The position numbers and the translations under genes were made by a program. From NCBI GenBank assembly GCA_964447145.1, contig CAYURW010000011.1, forward strand, positions 1-35,864: 35,864 bases of DNA. The letters run 5' to 3'. This stretch comes from BRH-c25 sp964447145. Lineage in GTDB: Bacteria > Bacillota > Clostridia > Lutisporales > Lutisporaceae. The notes under the pieces were generated by a model, which was not told the DNA's origin, searched no databases, and saw only the letters and a program-made list of their open reading frames with translations. Below are positions 25,787 to 34,396 of this stretch, one piece after another (within the stretch, counting starts at the first letter, position 1; each line of letters starts with the position of its first letter).

Positions 25787-25838
25787 AAAGCAAAAAGAAC
25801 CGTCCCCGCTGCTTCCCTGCTGCTTCCCTGCTGCTTCC
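25787..25838. repeat. REP-like repeat arm, copy 2
   Basis: AAAGCAAAAAGAACCGTCCC and the following CGCTGCTT are identical to the right arm at 23484-23510. They are followed by CCCTGCTGCTT-type units in tandem. The copy starts 3 bases after the Fic-fold gene stop codon. Only one arm is present. Confidence 0.85.
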
Positions 25839-25849
25839 GTTGCTCTAAA

Positions 25850-25883
25850 AAAAGCTGCGGGGTTGGTAATCCCCGCAGCTTTT
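25850..25883. terminator. Bidirectional intrinsic terminator
   Basis: AAAAGCTGCGGGG (25850-25862) pairs perfectly with CCCCGCAGCTTTT (25871-25883) across 8 bases. A-rich and T-rich ends give U tracts on both strands. It serves the convergent Fic-fold (+) and binding-protein (-) genes. Confidence 0.85.
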
Positions 25884-25910
25884 GTATTTCAGTAGCGTTT
25901 GTCGCATTCC

Positions 25911-25946
25911 AAAGCAAAAAGAACCGTCCCTGCTGCTTCTCTGCTT
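25911..25946. repeat. REP-like repeat arm, copy 3
   Basis: AAAGCAAAAAGAACCGTCCC recurs at 25911-25930 followed by TGCTGCTTCTCTGCT, running up to the stop codon of the binding-protein gene. It has the same orientation as copy 2, and both share the arm of the long hairpin at 23454-23510. Confidence 0.85.
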
Positions 25947-27523
25947 TAGAACTTAAACCTCACACCTGTCAGAAGATGGGTCTCGTAGCTGCGATCCAGA
26001 TAAAAATCAGTCATATCCACATAATTTCCTGTGGCGGCATTGATTTCCTTTGACCAGATCGGTATTACGCAATGCATGTCCATCAGACCCCTCTGAGCAT
26101 CTTCAAACAGCTTTATCCTCTTGGCTTCATCAATTGTATGTAGCCCTTCTTTTATATTGTTCAAGACTTCCTGATTATTATGAGAAGTCAGAGTATAGTA
26201 GCTCATATCGGGGGTAAAGCGCATAAGGCCGTTGCCCGCTTCACCTGTAGATGCGGATAATCCATAGATGCACAGATTGTGATTGCCTCCTGCTGTATAG
26301 CTGGAGTAGGCATTTGCATCCATAAAGTTGAGCTTTATTGTAACGCCGATATCTGCCAGCTGGGCCTGTACCGCCTCTGCAACGTCCATACGCATTGTCT
26401 GGTTGCTCTCATCTGCAAATTCCAGAGTCAAGCCATCCGGATATCCGGCCTCCGCCAACAGTTGCTTGGCCTTATCCACATCCCGCTGCAGCAGCTGATT
26501 AGTGATATTTGCCGATCCTATAATGTCTTCATTAAAGAAGGTATCAGGCAGTTTGCCCATCCCTTTATAGGCCATCTCCTGCACTGACTTACGGTCAATT
26601 CCATACAATATGGCCTCGCGCACCTTTGCATTATCCAGCGGAGGTTTTGCAGTGTTCAGGCATATATAGTTGCTGTTTGCTGAATAGGCATATATATACT
26701 GCAGGTTGGATGTGTTCTTTATGCGGTCCTTATCGTTGGCTGTAATGTCATAAACTATATCGGCACCGCCCGTTTCCACTTCTATGGCTCGGTTGGCACC
26801 CTCTGTGATCACGCGGAAGTTAAGATTTTTGATACGTCCGGCTATGCTGTCATCCCAGTAGCCATCATAAGATGTAAGAGTATAATGGTCGCCTTCAACG
26901 TAGCTGTCCAGAACATATGGGCCTGTTCCGGCAATTTTATCAAAGAACTTTCCTTCCTTAGCCTCATAATCGGACTTGCTGAAAATGCCCGTAAAAGCAT
27001 TTGAAAGCAGTGCAAGCTGGTTCGCTGTGGGTTCCTTTGTAACAATGGTGAAGGTTGTGTCGTCAATTATCTTGCATTTTTCAAAATCAATCGCTACAAC
27101 ATTTGCATAACCTGCGGTTCCATCCTCAAAAGAGCGCTTATAAGTAAACAGGACGTCTTCCGGCTTTAACGGGTCACCGTTATGGAACTTGACCCCTTCC
27201 TGCAGCTTGATTTCTATTGTCAAATCATCCAGATAGCGCCATTCCTTGGCTAACATAGGCATGAGATTAAAGTTAGCATCGAGTCTGAACAGCGTTTCAT
27301 ATATGTGCCTGCTGACTTGATGGGCTGCAAAGTAAGTGTTCATAGCCGGGTCCATTGTCGCGGGGTCAGTTGGAACCACGATAGTAAGAATATCCGGGTC
27401 CCCGGCGGCATTGGAAGCCTGCGCAACATCTCCGCCGGTATTACTGCTGCAGCCTACGGCTGTTAAGATGGGAACCAGACATATGAGAGTGATCATTAGT
27501 AGTGCCTGCAATTTCTTCAACAT
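25946..27523 (-). CDS. Family-5 (DppA/OppA-type) lipoprotein substrate-binding protein
   Basis: A 525-residue extracellular binding lipoprotein. The signal peptide ends in a lipobox with Cys25 (LTAVGC), so the mature protein is lipid-anchored. The SBP_bac_5 fold is clear: MDPAMNTYFAAHQVSRHIYE at the start, the EWRYLDDLTIEIKLQEGVKFHNGDPLKPEDV block, GTGPYVL, and a C-terminal SYETHLLTGVRF. Family members bind peptides, nickel chelates, opines or other small amines, so the ligand cannot be named. It is transcribed with gntR (70-base gap), divergent from the reductase and dppBCDF genes. It is the obvious binding protein for that permease, since no other one is present. Confidence 0.93.
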   Translation of the reverse strand: MLKKLQALLMITLICLVPILTAVGCSSNTGGDVAQASNAAGDPDILTIVVPTDPATMDPAMNTYFAAHQVSRHIYETLFRLDANFNLMPMLAKEWRYLDDLTIEIKLQEGVKFHNGDPLKPEDVLFTYKRSFEDGTAGYANVVAIDFEKCKIIDDTTFTIVTKEPTANQLALLSNAFTGIFSKSDYEAKEGKFFDKIAGTGPYVLDSYVEGDHYTLTSYDGYWDDSIAGRIKNLNFRVITEGANRAIEVETGGADIVYDITANDKDRIKNTSNLQYIYAYSANSNYICLNTAKPPLDNAKVREAILYGIDRKSVQEMAYKGMGKLPDTFFNEDIIGSANITNQLLQRDVDKAKQLLAEAGYPDGLTLEFADESNQTMRMDVAEAVQAQLADIGVTIKLNFMDANAYSSYTAGGNHNLCIYGLSASTGEAGNGLMRFTPDMSYYTLTSHNNQEVLNNIKEGLHTIDEAKRIKLFEDAQRGLMDMHCVIPIWSKEINAATGNYVDMTDFYLDRSYETHLLTGVRFKF

Positions 27524-27593
27524 AATTTTCCCCTTTCCATTTTATTACTTTTCCTTTTGTCAAAAAGCTGACAGTATTAACTCGTTATATGTA

Positions 27594-28355
27594 TCAATCC
27601 CCCTTTACAATTTTAATCGGCAATACTATCTCAGTTTTCGCTTCATGCCTCATCTGCTGCCATTTTTCCAAGGCTTGCATGGCTTTTTTCTGCCCAAGCT
27701 GCAGGTGATCCAGCAGCTCCTGCTTAGCAAGCAAGTACTCCCCGGCCCGAAGATACTCAATCAAGGATTGCCAGGATTTGAACGGCCTGTATGTGTAGCT
27801 GGTGTCTCCCACAGAGCTCTCGCTCATATTAGCCATATAAGATATGCGAATAATCTCATCCTGCAAATGGGAATATACATTGCTGATTCGCTCGTTTTCA
27901 TACACACTGACCAGAGCCACATGGATGGTTCTTTCGGTTATTAAATAACACTGAGGGTCATCGCTTTTTGCTTTAACCTGCATAAGCTTCTCCCCTAATA
28001 GGTCTGCATATTTAGCAGCCAATTGTTTTTGAAACACCAAATCGAGGGCATTGTTCTCTATAAGGAAACGAAATTCATAAATACAGCGGATATCATTTTC
28101 TGTAATATCCTTTACCCTCGTCTTCTGGCGGAAATTAGCAACCAGCCACCCTTCTTTTTTCAGCTTACGCATCGCCAGCTTTACCGGCATTTTGCTAACC
28201 TGGTATTCTGAGGCCAGCATCGTTTCCGTTAAAAACTGCCCCGGCTCGTAATGAAAAAAGATTATTTTGTTTTTTACCTGTTGATAAACGTGCTCGCTTA
28301 GAGAGTCTTCCGTTAGGATTTCTGTTTCAGCGGTATTCTTTGTTTCCGTTTTCAC
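27594..28355 (-). CDS. GntR-family regulator with FCD-type ligand domain
   Basis: A 253-residue regulator. The winged helix-turn-helix (about 18-85) has the GntR pattern: VYQQVKNKIIFFHYEPGQFL, then LASEYQVSKMPVKLAMRKLK and EGWLV. The helical C-terminal part (95-230) fits the FCD effector-binding domain of the FadR subgroup, with candidate metal or ligand residues in RFLIEN, RTIHVALV and the final AKQELLDHL. The start is GTG 28355, with GGAGGG 7 bases upstream. A 16-bp palindrome lies at 28379-28394, just upstream of its own ribosome site, with an identical copy before the reductase operon. It probably represses both until the substrate is sensed; this is inference. Confidence 0.92.
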   Translation of the reverse strand: MKTETKNTAETEILTEDSLSEHVYQQVKNKIIFFHYEPGQFLTETMLASEYQVSKMPVKLAMRKLKKEGWLVANFRQKTRVKDITENDIRCIYEFRFLIENNALDLVFQKQLAAKYADLLGEKLMQVKAKSDDPQCYLITERTIHVALVSVYENERISNVYSHLQDEIIRISYMANMSESSVGDTSYTYRPFKSWQSLIEYLRAGEYLLAKQELLDHLQLGQKKAMQALEKWQQMRHEAKTEIVLPIKIVKGD

Positions 28356-28378
28356 ACAAAGGCCCTCCTTAAATCCTA

Positions 28379-28394
28379 ATTTGATATATCAAAT
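28379..28394. promoter_or_regulatory. Putative GntR operator, copy 1
   Basis: ATTTGATATATCAAAT is a perfect 16-bp palindrome 24 bases upstream of the gntR start codon. It is identical to copy 2 at 28614-28629. Its position suggests autoregulation of gntR and the binding-protein gene. Confidence 0.7.
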
Positions 28395-28613
28395 ATAACA
28401 GATTTATTAACTTAACACAAGCATTATTTCTACATTTTGTATACGGATCGCTTTGTGTTGCCAACACGCACATTTTTTAGCATTTGTATGTATTTAAGCT
28501 TATTGTTTCTTCCATGTCCCGGGATCGGGCCATATCCAGTAATTTCCGTACTTGTGGGTTTATGTTTCTAGCTTAATACAAAAATACTTGCGTTAAATCG
28601 TCGAATCTGATAT
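28395..28613. other. Divergent regulatory region between gntR and the reductase operon
   Basis: No gene is visible between the two operator palindromes, within the 395-base gap from 28356 to 28750. The stretch is AT-rich. Rightward promoter elements probably lie just beyond copy 2, where TTGACA (28637-28642) is followed by a palindrome AAGTGC-tt-GCACTT (28642-28655). I could not place a convincing -10 at standard spacing. Confidence 0.4.
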
Positions 28614-28629
28614 ATTTGATATATCAAAT
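28614..28629. promoter_or_regulatory. Putative GntR operator, copy 2
   Basis: An exact copy of ATTTGATATATCAAAT, 8 bases before a TTGACA -35-like box (28637-28642) and 121 bases before the component-B gene. Binding here would control the reductase-transporter operon. Two identical 16-bp palindromes 235 bases apart are very unlikely by chance. Confidence 0.7.
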
Positions 28630-28750
28630 TAATACCTTGACAAGTGCTTGCACTTATGCAAGTCTTCTATTACTGTTGGGGGGTGTTATTCGAAATTATA
28701 AAGCCATTCAGTTTCTATTTCTACTAAATAATAATAAAGAGGTGACCTAG

Positions 28751-30016
28751 ATGAACTTAGAGTTTAATTATGTCAATATCACGGGATTAGCTGAAGCTGA
28801 AAAAACATACGTTGCTGATGGACAACTGAATGTCTGCAAACAGGAGATCATAAACCTCATTAAGGAAGACCCTTATATTGAGGAAGTAAGAGTAGAACTG
28901 GTTCGTCCCGGAGAAAGCGTTCGAATCACTCCTGTAAAGGATGTCATTGAGCCCAGGGTCAAGCTTGATGAAAAAGGCGGCTATTTTGCCGGTATTCTTT
29001 CTCCCGTAGATACTGCCGGATGCGGGCGGACCCTGGTGTTAAAAGGGGCTACCGTAGTTCTTACAGGACTTTTTATGGATTTCTGCGAAGGATTAATCGA
29101 CATGGAAGGTCCTTGTGTACCCTACTCGCCATTTTCTTCAACATATAATGTTGTATTATGGATCAAGACAGTTCCGGAGCTTAACTTTACAGGATACAAA
29201 AAATCCATGCAGATGGCCGGCCGAAAGGTAGCGGTATATCTCGCCGAATGCGCCAAGGATAATCCTGCGGACAGTGTGAAAAACTATGAGTGGGAACCGG
29301 TGTCAAATGATCTGCCCCGTGTTGGTCATGTCCATTTAATTTCCACCAGGGCCCCTTACGATGCTCAGCTTTTTGGCACAGATGTTGCCGGAATTATACC
29401 GACGATCATATCACCGCTTGCCGCAATTGACGGAGCTACCGTGGATAGCGCCTGCCGTGCTTTTTGCCAAAGAAACACCACCTACCATCATCAAAATAAT
29501 GCAATGGTAACCGAAGCCTTAGAAAGGCATCTCAAAGATATAAATCTGGTTGCAGTCATTGTATCAATTGAGCGCATATCCCACGCCGACAAAGACAAAA
29601 ACTCAACAATAGCCACACAAATAGCACATATGCTGCAATTAGACGGAGTCGTTATTTCCGAAGAAAACGCAGGCAACCCTGATGTAGACCTTATGATGGT
29701 TTGCCGAAAAGCCGAAAATCTCGGAATAAAAACTGTATTATCCTGTGAAGAGGGTGCCGGAAGGGATGGAATGACCCAGTCCAAGGCAGATACTACCCCT
29801 GAAGCAACTGCAGTCGTCTCTAATGGTAATAATAACGCTGTAATTGTACTGCCGCCAATGAAAAAGCTTATCGGAGACTGGGACGCAATCGGCAAGATAG
29901 CCGGTACATTTGAGGATAGTATTCTTCCCGATGGCAGCCTTAATGTTGAGATTTTGTGCCTTGTAGGCGCCACCAATGAACTGGGACATGGATACAACAG
30001 CTGCGTGATGGAATAA
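28751..30016 (+). CDS. grdE: Glycine/sarcosine/betaine-reductase-type component B proprotein (GrdE/GrdG-like)
   Basis: A 421-residue proprotein of the GrdE family, half of the substrate-specific component B. In characterised members the chain is cut before a Cys, which becomes a pyruvoyl group that forms a Schiff base with the amino substrate. The family cleavage region is present as DGATVDSACRAFCQRNTTYH, with Cys235 as the best candidate (Cys239 is an alternative). Other family blocks are FGTDVAGIIPTIISP, NPDVDLMMVCRKAE, and the C-terminal VVSNGNNNAVIVLPPM and IGDWD. Start ATG 28751 follows GAGGTGA. It is the first gene of the operon; grdB follows after 26 bases. The symbol names the family only. 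Which amine it accepts is unknown. Confidence 0.9.
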   Translation: MNLEFNYVNITGLAEAEKTYVADGQLNVCKQEIINLIKEDPYIEEVRVELVRPGESVRITPVKDVIEPRVKLDEKGGYFAGILSPVDTAGCGRTLVLKGATVVLTGLFMDFCEGLIDMEGPCVPYSPFSSTYNVVLWIKTVPELNFTGYKKSMQMAGRKVAVYLAECAKDNPADSVKNYEWEPVSNDLPRVGHVHLISTRAPYDAQLFGTDVAGIIPTIISPLAAIDGATVDSACRAFCQRNTTYHHQNNAMVTEALERHLKDINLVAVIVSIERISHADKDKNSTIATQIAHMLQLDGVVISEENAGNPDVDLMMVCRKAENLGIKTVLSCEEGAGRDGMTQSKADTTPEATAVVSNGNNNAVIVLPPMKKLIGDWDAIGKIAGTFEDSILPDGSLNVEILCLVGATNELGHGYNSCVME

Positions 30017-30042
30017 ACGAGAGTATACAAGGAGGATGTGAA

Positions 30043-31350
30043 ATGGGACAAAAGTTTAAGGTAGTATATTATACAAATCAATTCTTTGGCAAAATAGGCG
30101 GGGAAGAAGCAGCAGGGGCAGCACCGGTCCTAAAAATGGAAGCCGTTGGACCGGGAATGGAAATAGAAAAGCTTTTGGCTGCTGATGCTACAGTCGTTGC
30201 CACCGTAATCGCCGGCGACAACTATATGGCTCAGGATTTGGACAAGGGTGCACTAAGGGTTGCCGAAATATTGAAGGATGTTGATTTTGATATTCTTCTT
30301 GCAGGACCGGCCTTTACCTCCGGACGATACGGCATGGCTTGCGGCGCCGTGTGCAAAGCCGTAAATGAAAAGCTGCACAAACATACTGCTGCGGCAATGC
30401 ATCCGGAGAATCCGGGTGTTGAAATGTACAAAGCTGCTACATATATAATTCCCAGCGGCAAAATGGCGGCAAATATGCGCGAGTCCCTAGGGAAGCTTAC
30501 AAGTGCAGCTCTTAAGATTGCCTCCGGTCAAAAACTTTCACTGGCAGAGGGCGAATATATTGCCCATGGCCGTCGCGTGAATGTTTTTAAGAAAAAACCG
30601 GGTGCGGTACGTGCTTTTGATATGCTGTTATCAAAGCTGCAGGGAAAACCGTATGAGACGGAATTACCGATGCCCAAATTTGATAAAGTTAGTCCTGCCC
30701 CCGCACTTAAGGATCTGAGCAAAGCAAAAATTGTTCTGATCAGCACCGGCGGTATAGTTCCGAAGGGCAATCCGGAAAAATTCCCTTCCTTTAATGCAAG
30801 CAAATGGGCATACAGCAGTATTAAAGACATATCAAATTTTAATAGCGGCGATTGGGAACAGGTCCACGGCGGTTATGACGGATCCTTTGCAAATGAAGAT
30901 CCCGACCGAGTGGTTCCTTTAGATGCAGCCGTTGAATTGGAAAAAGCCGGTGTATTTGGCGAATTGCACAGAAATTACCTATATACGGTGGGAAATATAA
31001 CCTCTCTCGACAGCTCGGTGAGATTTGGAAAAGAAATTGCACAGTATATGAAGGATAACGCTATCGATGCGGCTATTATGACATCTACGTGAGGAACCTG
31101 CAATCGTTGCGGTGCAACGATAGTTAAAGAAATCGAAAGAGCAGGTTTTCCGGTAACCATAATAAGCAGTGTTCCCACAGTTCCCTTAACAGTTGGAGCA
31201 AATCGTATCGTCCCAGCAATATCCATCCCTCACCCCCTTGGCAACCCTGAGCTTTCCCCCGGTGAGGAGTATGCACTTCGCAAGAGAATATTTACAAAAT
31301 CATTAGAAGCTTTAACAAAAGATATAGATACACAACAGGTTTTCTCTTAA
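30043..31350 (+). CDS. grdB: Selenocysteine-containing component B subunit (GrdB-like), UGA read as Sec350
   Basis: The frame from ATG 30043 meets TGA at 31090-31092 and continues to TAA 31348-31350, giving 435 residues with selenocysteine 350. The context MTST-U-GTCNRCGATIVKEI is the hallmark of the GrdB/GrdF/GrdH selenoproteins. The 85 residues after the UGA keep the family C-terminus (GANRIVPAISIPHPLGNP). Stopping at the UGA would remove the catalytic centre. In known enzymes this selenol attacks the Schiff-base substrate, releasing the amine and passing a carboxymethyl group to component A. AAGGAGG lies 7 bases before the start. A selB/selA/selC system must exist elsewhere in the genome. 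The substrate is unassigned. Confidence 0.95.
31090..31121 (+). promoter_or_regulatory. Selenocysteine UGA codon and SECIS-like hairpin
   Basis: The UGA is at 31090-31092. A perfect 8-bp hairpin ATCGTTGC-GGT-GCAACGAT occupies 31103-31121, with its apical GGT loop 19-21 bases after the codon. That distance and the G-rich apical loop fit bacterial SECIS elements, which lie inside the coding region and are bound by SelB. Confidence 0.75.
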
Positions 31351-31365
31351 ACCAAGCACTTCTTC

Positions 31366-31391
31366 AGCCCCTCATTAATACATGAGGGGCT
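31366..31391 (+). terminator. Hairpin between grdB and dppB
   Basis: AGCCCCTCAT (31366-31375) and ATGAGGGGCT (31382-31391) form a perfect 10-bp stem with a 6-base loop. The T-rich stretch comes about 15 bases later rather than directly after it. It may be a partial terminator or an mRNA-stabilising end that lowers transporter expression relative to the reductase. Confidence 0.55.
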
Positions 31392-31458
31392 AAGCAGAAG
31401 GCTTTGTTTGATTTTTTGCATTCGGGAACAAAATGGGTAAAAAACGGAGGTGAACCCC

Positions 31459-32433
31459 TTGCTCTGGTATATTCTAAAACGCCTGCTTTATATGATACCG
31501 GTCCTGCTTTGTGTGGTCATCATTGTGTTTACACTGATGTATATAACACCGGGGGATCCGGCGCGTTCCATCCTTGGTGATTCAGCTATGCCGGAAGCAG
31601 TAACTGCATTGCGTGAATCGATGCACCTGGATGATCCCTACTTTACACAGCTGTGGCGCTATTTAAACCAGCTGGTCCTGCATGGAGATATGGGCAACTC
31701 ATACAAATCTCAGCAACCGGTAATTGTAGAGATTCTGGCTCGTTACCCCAGCACATTGAAGTTAACCTTCTATTGTTTGATCTTTGCTTTGATTACCGGG
31801 GTGGGAGTCGGTATTATCTCTGCAGTAAAGCAATATAGCTGGATCGATAATATATGTGTGGCTATTTCCCTTCTGGGGGTGAGTGCCCCCGTGTTTTGGG
31901 TCGGTATGCTGCTGATCCTCATATTCTCTGTTTTTTTGGGCTGGCTGCCTCCATCCGGTAGCGCAGGGCCCCTTAATTGGATCATGCCGGTGGTGACCCT
32001 TGGAGGGCAAACCTCTGCTTATATAATGCGAATTACTCGCTCCAGCATGTTGGAGGTCATTCGACAGGATTATATCCGCACTGCTCGCTCCAAAGGACAG
32101 ACAGAATTTATAACGATAGTACGCCATGCTTTGCGAAATGCATTGATCCCGATAATAACCATTGCCGGCAACCAGGTATGTGTTCTTTTGGCAGGCGCCA
32201 CCGTAACGGAGACGATTTTTTCCCTGCCGGGGATAGGCAAGCTTCTGGTTGACAGCATGAACTGGAAGGACTATGCAACAGTACAGGGTGTGGTTTTGTG
32301 GGTCGGCTTGAACAGTGTCATTATAAATTTAATTGTCGATATTATTTACTGTTTTGTTGATCCCAAGGTAAAAACGTCTTTCTTCAAACGAAAAGCGAAA
32401 TCCATGCAAAAGGAGGTAAACGTCAATGCCTAA
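31459..32433 (+). CDS. dppB: Dipeptide-type ABC transporter permease (DppB)
   Basis: A permease of about 324 residues with the DppB/OppB layout: N-terminal helix (LKRLLYMIPVLLCVVIIVF), the conserved YITPGDPA block, and five further membrane segments. The cytoplasmic coupling loop reads YIRTARSKGQTEFITIVRHA (LRNALIPI follows), which contacts the ATPases. GTG 31450 is in frame but overlaps the GGAGG itself. TTG 31459, 5 bases after GGAGGTGA (31446-31453), is the better start. It overlaps dppC by 8 bases. It follows grdB after a hairpin. With dppC, dppD, dppF and the binding protein it completes one importer, presumably for the reductase substrate. Confidence 0.93.
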   Translation: MLWYILKRLLYMIPVLLCVVIIVFTLMYITPGDPARSILGDSAMPEAVTALRESMHLDDPYFTQLWRYLNQLVLHGDMGNSYKSQQPVIVEILARYPSTLKLTFYCLIFALITGVGVGIISAVKQYSWIDNICVAISLLGVSAPVFWVGMLLILIFSVFLGWLPPSGSAGPLNWIMPVVTLGGQTSAYIMRITRSSMLEVIRQDYIRTARSKGQTEFITIVRHALRNALIPIITIAGNQVCVLLAGATVTETIFSLPGIGKLLVDSMNWKDYATVQGVVLWVGLNSVIINLIVDIIYCFVDPKVKTSFFKRKAKSMQKEVNVNA

Positions 32434-33349
32434 GCTGCAACAAGATGAGACAGTCCCAACCGAACAGACGACGTTCACCCCTGCCCCCGAGGCATCTGAA
32501 AAAAAGAGAAAAAGCTCCAATCCCTGGTATGAGGTTTGGAAACGCTTGAAAAAGAACCGCCTGGCTATGATTGGTCTGTTTGTCATTTTGGCGATTGTTG
32601 TCCTTACGATCATTGCACCCTGGATCATTCCCTATGATTATGCCAAGCAGGACTCTCAGGCAATTCTTCAATTTCCCAGTGCAGATCACTGGTTCGGCAC
32701 CGATAACTTCGGCCGCGACATATTCAGCCGTGTACTTTACGGCGGCCGCTACACTTTGGTTATTGGCTTCGGCTGTATGACAGCTACTATGCTGATCTCT
32801 CTGGTAATTGGCTGTGCTGCAGCTTTGATAGAAAAACTGGATAATGTTTTGATGCGTATCATTGACATCATCATGAGCATCCCTACTTTTATGCTTGGTA
32901 TAAGTATTGTGGCGGCATTGGGGCCGGGGCTGCGCAATCTGATGCTTGCCATGACAATCGCCTCTATACCTCCCTTTACGCGAGTGGTACGGGCCGCAGT
33001 GTTAACTATTCGCGATCAGGAATATGTTGAGGCAGCTCTTTCGATCGGGGCCAGCAAATGGCGGCTGCTCACAAGACATATCCTTCCTAATAGCTTAGCT
33101 CCGATCATTATCCAGTTTACCTCAGGTGCGGTCACCGTCATAATCAATGCGGCGGCGCTTTCCTTTTTGGGAATGGGCATTCAGGCTCCTGAGCCGGAAT
33201 GGGGCGCTATGATCTCCGCCGGACGTTCTTATCTGCGTGGTTACTGGTATATGTCGATCCTGCCGGGTTTGGCTATCGTACTGACAACCTTTGCGTTGAA
33301 CATTATAGGAGACGGCCTGAGGGATGCCCTCGACCCGAGATTGAAATAA
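32426..33349 (+). CDS. dppC: Dipeptide-type ABC transporter permease (DppC)
   Basis: A 307-residue permease of the DppC/OppC family. A charged N-terminal tail (1-50) leads into a first membrane helix (LAMIGLFVILAIVVLTIIAP), then the periplasmic DHWFGTDNFGRDIFSRVLYG motif typical of the family. Four to five further spans follow, and the coupling loop EAALSIGASKWRLLTRHILP is clear. The ATG overlaps the dppB stop by 8 bases and has AAAGGAGG upstream. The two permeases are expected to form the transmembrane heterodimer of the importer. Confidence 0.95.
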   Translation: MPKLQQDETVPTEQTTFTPAPEASEKKRKSSNPWYEVWKRLKKNRLAMIGLFVILAIVVLTIIAPWIIPYDYAKQDSQAILQFPSADHWFGTDNFGRDIFSRVLYGGRYTLVIGFGCMTATMLISLVIGCAAALIEKLDNVLMRIIDIIMSIPTFMLGISIVAALGPGLRNLMLAMTIASIPPFTRVVRAAVLTIRDQEYVEAALSIGASKWRLLTRHILPNSLAPIIIQFTSGAVTVIINAAALSFLGMGIQAPEPEWGAMISAGRSYLRGYWYMSILPGLAIVLTTFALNIIGDGLRDALDPRLK

Positions 33350-33367
33350 ATAGGGAGGTGAAATAAT

Positions 33368-34396
33368 ATGGAACAGCTGACTGACAATAGTGCGGACATT
33401 AATGTTCAAAAGGAAAGCAAGCTGCTTGATATAAAAAATTTGATAATACAATATATTACCGATGACGATATTGTTGAGGCAGTAAACGGAATCAGCCTTT
33501 CCCTTTGCTGCGGCAAAACCCTTGGGCTGGTGGGCGAAACCGGTGCCGGCAAGACCACCACTGCGCTTTCCATCTTGAGGATCCTCCCCCATCCCCCTGC
33601 CAAGGTTGTAGGTGGCGAAATATATTTTAACGGCGAGGATTTGTTAAAAAAGACAGAAAAGCAAATGCGCAAAATACGCGGCGGCAGTATCAACATGATA
33701 TTTCAGGACCCCATGACATCGCTAAACCCTGTAATGACAGTGGGAGAGCAGATTATGGAGGTTATACTCCTACACAACAATATCTCCAAGCAAGAGGCGA
33801 GCAAGAAGGCTCAGGAAATGCTGGAATTGGTAGGTATACAGGGTACGCGACATCTCGAATACCCCCATCAGTTTTCCGGGGGAATGAAGCAGCGCGTAAT
33901 GATCGCAATTGCACTTTCCTGCAACCCGCAGCTGTTGATTGCAGATGAGCCCACCACAGCCCTGGACGTTACGATTCAGGCGCAGGTACTGGAGCTTATG
34001 AATGACCTGAAAAGCAAGTTTAATACCTCAGTGTTGCTAATTACACATGATTTGGGTGTAGTTGCCGAGACCTGCGATAGTGTTGCGATTATGTATGCAG
34101 GTGAAATCGTTGAAACGGGAAGCGTAGAAGAGGTTTTTAATAACACTTGTCACCCTTATACACAGGGCCTATTCAATGCGATCCCCAATATTTATGAAGA
34201 TACAGACCGACTGCATACCATCAGGGGTATGATCGCAGACCCCACGAATTTGCCTAAGGGCTGCAAGTTCCATCCCCGATGCCCAAAAGCACAGCCCCGG
34301 TGCCAAAGGACTAATCCTTCGGGCATAGAGGTGACGCCCGGGCATATTACATCCTGCTTACTGTATGACAAGGCCGGCAAGGAGGTTTCAGAATGA
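33368..34396 (+). CDS. dppD: Dipeptide-type ABC transporter ATPase (DppD)
   Basis: A 342-residue ABC ATPase. Walker A is GETGAGKT (56-63), the Q loop is in IFQDPMTSLNP, the signature is FSGGMKQR (169-176) and Walker B is LLIADEPT (189-196), followed by the D loop ALD. The C-terminal oligopeptide-transporter domain (oligo_HPY) has CKFHPRCPKAQPRC, which in some homologues binds an iron-sulfur cluster. It is intact, unlike its partner dppF. A GGGAGGTGA ribosome site precedes ATG 33368. The gene overlaps dppF by four bases (ATGA). Confidence 0.95.
   Translation: MEQLTDNSADINVQKESKLLDIKNLIIQYITDDDIVEAVNGISLSLCCGKTLGLVGETGAGKTTTALSILRILPHPPAKVVGGEIYFNGEDLLKKTEKQMRKIRGGSINMIFQDPMTSLNPVMTVGEQIMEVILLHNNISKQEASKKAQEMLELVGIQGTRHLEYPHQFSGGMKQRVMIAIALSCNPQLLIADEPTTALDVTIQAQVLELMNDLKSKFNTSVLLITHDLGVVAETCDSVAIMYAGEIVETGSVEEVFNNTCHPYTQGLFNAIPNIYEDTDRLHTIRGMIADPTNLPKGCKFHPRCPKAQPRCQRTNPSGIEVTPGHITSCLLYDKAGKEVSE

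Noticed and set aside
30043..31092. grdB ending at the TGA as a 349-residue protein
   Set aside because: The frame continues with a highly conserved C-terminus after the TGA, and the MTST-U-GTC context is diagnostic of selenocysteine.
31450..31452. GTG as start of dppB
   Set aside because: It overlaps the GGAGG ribosome site itself. TTG at 31459 has proper spacing.
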